The notes under the pieces: model-generated
The model's input: the letters and a program-made list of their open reading frames with translations, nothing else
The model's database searches: none
Told to the model about the DNA's origin: nothing
Position numbers and translations under genes: made by a program
Assembly: GCA_934725355.1 (NCBI GenBank)
Contig: CAKVAO010000006.1
Coordinates: 1-51,437 of the forward strand
Direction: 5' to 3'
DNA length: 51,437 bases
Source: an uncultured Candidatus Saccharibacteria bacterium
Lineage (GTDB): Bacteria > Patescibacteriota > Saccharimonadia > Saccharimonadales > Saccharimonadaceae
Part shown: in pieces, positions 49,602 to 51,437 of the stretch
Layout of the letters: each line of letters opens with the position of its first letter
Numbering within the stretch: position 1 is the stretch's first letter

Positions 49602-49642
49602 ATTCGAACCCACCGGCTCGGCTAGCGCCGACCCACCTCCCT
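49602..49642 (-). repeat. Double-hairpin repeat, copy 3, left part (split by the IS)
   Basis: Identical to copy 2 until CACCTCCCT, where the IS begins. The rest (TTGCGAAAGGGAGGTG) is at 50878-50893 on the far side. Confidence 0.9.
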
Positions 49643-49697
49643 TGTACTAGTTCACACACATTCTGGAATTTAGATAGCTAATTTGTAACCAAACAAA

Positions 49698-49757
49698 ATA
49701 GCAGATTTCCGTTACAATATTTAGTGTTAACAATAATAGAGAAAGGAAATCTGCTAT
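49698..49757 (+). promoter_or_regulatory. Hairpin hiding the transposase ribosome site
   Basis: ATAGCAGATTTCC (49698-49710) is the exact reverse complement of GGAAATCTGCTAT (49745-49757), which ends on the base before ATG and covers part of AAAGGA. The likely -10 TACAAT (49713-49718) lies in the loop. Confidence 0.65.
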
Positions 49758-50867
49758 ATGGCATTGTACATGAATTGCTTTAGTTTAGCCAGTGTATTGC
49801 CGGATTTAAACTACAGCCTGAAACATACATCTAATCTTAGAAGTCCGGAGACTGTACATTTTAGAATAAATTGTCTCGAGTTCTGGGCTAAACATGGATT
49901 AGCTGCAGCCATAGATTATTCCGGTGTATCTAAGTCCACACTTTACGTGTGGCGCAAGAGTCTTGACGACTCTAGGAAGCGCGACCGTATGGGTCGTGCT
50001 TCCTTATACGCACTCGATCCTAAGTCTACTAGACCTAGAAAGTGTAAATCGTCCCACTGGAATCCATTGGTAGTTAAGTATGTTAAAGATTTAATCCTAG
50101 AGCATCCAGAACTAGGTAAGCAGAAGGTCTACCAATTTCTAAAGCGTCATTTAGAGCGGCTACATCTAAGTCTACTGTTGGTTAGTGAATCTACGGTTGG
50201 TCGCATCATAAAATGGCTTAGAGAGATGGGTAGGTTGCCCAGTAAAGATAAGCTAACCTACCACGCTAGAACTGGTCGTATGTTCATTAGAAGAAAGAAG
50301 CGTATAAGGAAACAGCGTCGTGCAGACTTGCCGTTTAGAGTCAAATACCCAGGCGATTTAGTTCAGATCGATGGCGTAGAGGGTCATCATGACGGCAAAC
50401 ATTTCTACATAATTAATGCCATAGACTATGTAAGTGGTAAGGTAGCTTCACGGTTATTCTATGGCAAGAGTAGCGCCTCAACGGCGAATTTCTTAAGCGA
50501 TCTACCTGGTCTACTAGACCTTAAGATAAAAGCTATTCAGACAGATAACGGCAGCGAACACGCTGCTAAATTCCATCAGAAGGCTGAAGCAATGGGTATT
50601 ACCCATTGCTTCAATTACGTTAAGAAACCTATCTACAATGGCAAGGTGGAACGCTTCAATAGAACTTTGCAAGATGCATTGAAGTACGATCTAGACTTTC
50701 TATACGACGTTGCTTACGATCTAGACTCGGCGCAAGCTACATTGCAGCATTACATAGACTTCTACAACAATGACAGACCACATTCATCCATATCTCATCT
50801 AACTCCAACTGAGTATGTGCTACAATACTTTCAACGGAAGCCTACTTTCCAGAAAGTATTGAACTAA
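49758..50867 (+). CDS. DDE transposase (IS481-like)
   Basis: 369 aa. The N-terminal helix-turn-helix part (about 30-70) contains HGLAAAIDYSGVSKSTLYVWRKSL, followed by a second wHTH-like region (VVKYVKDLILEHPELGKQKVYQFLK). The rve catalytic core has the first Asp in DLVQIDGVEGH, the second in IQTDNGSEHAAKF and the Glu in YNGKVERFNRTLQ, about 35 residues later. It ends with YNNDRPHSSISHLTPTEY. All three acidic residues are present, so it may be active. The stop codon lies inside the right inverted repeat. Translation may be limited by the hairpin over the start. Confidence 0.93.
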   Translation: MALYMNCFSLASVLPDLNYSLKHTSNLRSPETVHFRINCLEFWAKHGLAAAIDYSGVSKSTLYVWRKSLDDSRKRDRMGRASLYALDPKSTRPRKCKSSHWNPLVVKYVKDLILEHPELGKQKVYQFLKRHLERLHLSLLLVSESTVGRIIKWLREMGRLPSKDKLTYHARTGRMFIRRKKRIRKQRRADLPFRVKYPGDLVQIDGVEGHHDGKHFYIINAIDYVSGKVASRLFYGKSSASTANFLSDLPGLLDLKIKAIQTDNGSEHAAKFHQKAEAMGITHCFNYVKKPIYNGKVERFNRTLQDALKYDLDFLYDVAYDLDSAQATLQHYIDFYNNDRPHSSISHLTPTEYVLQYFQRKPTFQKVLN

Positions 50868-50877
50868 TACACTCCCT

Positions 50878-50893
50878 TTGCGAAAGGGAGGTG
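50878..50893. repeat. Right remainder of repeat copy 3
   Basis: TTGCGAAAGGGAGGTG, continuing copy 3 after the IS. Confidence 0.88.
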
Positions 50894-50900
50894 TTTGCTA

Positions 50901-50906
50901 TATAAT
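50901..50906 (+). promoter_or_regulatory. -10 box of tRNA-Pro
   Basis: TATAAT, 13 nt before the tRNA, directly after the broken repeat copy. The IS insertion has probably replaced whatever lay upstream of this promoter. Confidence 0.5.
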
Positions 50907-50919
50907 AAGTCTAGCTTTT

Positions 50920-50995
50920 CGGGGCGTAGCGCAGATGGTAGCGCGCAGCGTTCGGGACGCTGAGGTCGCCCGTTCGAATCGGGTCGCCCCGACCA
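50920..50995 (+). tRNA. tRNA-Pro (CGG anticodon), CCA encoded
   Basis: Cloverleaf by eye: acceptor CGGGGCG/CGCCCCG, anticodon stem CAGCG/CGCTG with loop TTCGGGA (anticodon CGG), T-arm with TTCGAAT, and 3' ACCA. Reads CCG codons. Confidence 0.93.
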
Positions 50996-51016
50996 AGCTA
51001 TTTGTCTAGGTTAAGC

Positions 51017-51045
51017 TTGAGTAAACCAATAAAACATGCTATATT
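51017..51045 (+). promoter_or_regulatory. Promoter of tRNA-Arg
   Basis: TTGAGT (51017-51022), 17-bp spacer, TGC-TATATT (51040-51045). Confidence 0.65.
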
Positions 51046-51070
51046 AATACATGTATTTGCTTAACAATAT

Positions 51071-51147
51071 GTGTCCGTAGCTCAGCTGGATAGAGCGTCA
51101 GTTTGCGGAACTGAAGGTCACACGTTCGAATCGTGCCGGACACACCA
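51071..51147 (+). tRNA. tRNA-Arg (GCG anticodon), CCA encoded
   Basis: Acceptor GTGTCCG/CGGACAC, D-stem GCTC/GAGC, anticodon stem TCAGT/ACTGA with loop TTGCGGA (anticodon GCG), T-arm TTCGAAT, 3' ACCA. The body resembles bacterial tRNA-Arg for CGN codons, but position 34 is G instead of the usual A (inosine). Confidence 0.9.
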
Positions 51148-51163
51148 TGAAATTATTAAACAT

Positions 51164-51195
51164 CTAAATAGCCCTCCTATAGGAGGGCTATTTAG
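51164..51195. terminator. 32-bp perfect palindrome after tRNA-Arg
   Basis: Symmetric from CTAAATAGCCCTCC to its mirror half; ends in TATTTAG. Works as a terminator for the tRNA and is the first unit of the tandem repeat that follows. Confidence 0.75.
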
Positions 51196-51334
51196 GTTGC
51201 AGTACATGAGCTCTTTAGTATTAAATTCAAGTTAGACCCCCTATAGGAGGGCTATTTAGGTTGCAGTACATGAGCTCTTTAGTATTAAGTTCAAGTTAGC
51301 CCTCCTACAGGAGGGCTATTTAGGTTGCGGTACA
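51171..51334. repeat. Tandem 64-bp palindrome-bearing repeat, about 2.5 units
   Basis: Units at 51171-51234, 51235-51298 and a partial one at 51299-51334, each a CCTCC/GGAGG hairpin followed by TATTTAGGTTGC(A/G)GTACA. The left arm of unit 2 is altered (GACCCCC). Confidence 0.9.
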
Positions 51335-51345
51335 ATACGGTTAGC

Positions 51346-51437
51346 TCACTAGGTAGCGATAGTGTTAGCTAGCGATAGTTAACTAAACCAATATACGCCG
51401 TCCTCGCGCCGGTTCACCAGGTAGCTACAGTGTTAGC
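51346..51437. repeat. Near-identical 24-mers at the window end
   Basis: TCACTAGGTAGCGATAGTGT and TCACCAGGTAGCTACAGTGT, each followed by TAGC, start 68 bp apart (51346 and 51414). The second runs to the last base, so a longer array may continue outside. No gene is visible in 51148-51437. Confidence 0.6.

Larger units (their letters stand above)
49643..50871 (+). mobile_element. Complete IS481-like insertion sequence
   Basis: 1229 bp. The ends are imperfect inverted repeats starting TGTA(C/T)TAGTTCA and ending TTCTGGAA: left 49643-49668, right 50847-50871. It is flanked by the 6-bp direct repeat CTCCCT (49637-49642 and 50872-50877). Removing the IS and one copy of the duplication restores an intact repeat hairpin. 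It carries one transposase gene. TGT ends and a single DDE gene fit the IS481 family; IS3-like relatives cannot be excluded. Confidence 0.88.

Noticed and set aside
51171..51334. CRISPR array
   Set aside because: The whole 64-bp unit repeats with no unique spacers, and no cas genes are nearby.

Overview
The window looks like a chromosomal segment of a Candidatus Saccharibacteria (TM7) or closely related Patescibacteria genome. The grounds are a compact housekeeping backbone of CPR-like proteins, many very short leaders, small lineage-restricted orphan proteins, and a sortase/FtsEX/CHAP envelope module. The genetic code is standard: both release factors are present (RF1 with PVT, RF2 with SPF) and TGA ends several genes. 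This argues against the UGA-recoding sister lineages. The lineage call is inference from gene content, not a database match.

Layout. 1-2506: two surface/membrane proteins, the first cut by the window edge. 2581-8579: ileS, then on the minus strand prfA, rpmE (type B) and a coiled-coil membrane protein. 8689-20178: a cut-down version of the classic rpsB-tsf-pyrH-frr-uppS-cdsA-dxr-rseP-proS cluster. pyrH, cdsA and dxr are absent, and a block of six orphan genes (10553-15249) plus an NrtR-like gene sits between tsf and frr. 20255-27467: PIN-PhoH protein (minus), greA, lysS, two tandem M16 peptidases, a LOG-family protein. 27483-35779: prfB, sortase, ftsE, ftsX, two secreted coiled-coil/CHAP hydrolases, a C-terminal processing protease and a lone receiver protein. 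This is the widespread prfB-ftsEX-hydrolase-ctp arrangement with a sortase inserted. 35975-38291 (minus): rpmA, a Trm11-like tRNA methyltransferase, dCMP deaminase. 38415-47158: PAP2 phosphatase, a repeat-bearing orphan, a flippase-like protein, xseA, xseB, a membrane-anchored protein, a degenerate histidine kinase, a receiver, recO, glyS. 47189-48935: orphan and class I fructose-bisphosphate aldolase.

48936-50893 is the mobile part. A DUF559 (Vsr-like) nuclease gene is bracketed by inverted copies of a double-hairpin repeat. A complete IS481-like element has inserted into a further copy with a 6-bp target duplication. The window closes with tRNA-Pro(CGG), tRNA-Arg(GCG) and tandem palindromic repeats.

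Two promoter styles stand out by eye. Many housekeeping genes have a -10 box (often TGN-TATAAT) ending only 6-9 nt before the start codon and no Shine-Dalgarno, so their mRNAs are probably leaderless. The orphan genes instead carry TTGACA or TTGACT, 16-17 bp, a -10 box (usually with TGN), mostly a leader with a Shine-Dalgarno, and often their own terminator. One orphan (13892-14458) has a leader of about 300 nt with a nested three-helix structure. The best candidates for something undescribed are the DUF559 repeat cassette, that long leader, and the uniform promoters of the orphan genes.
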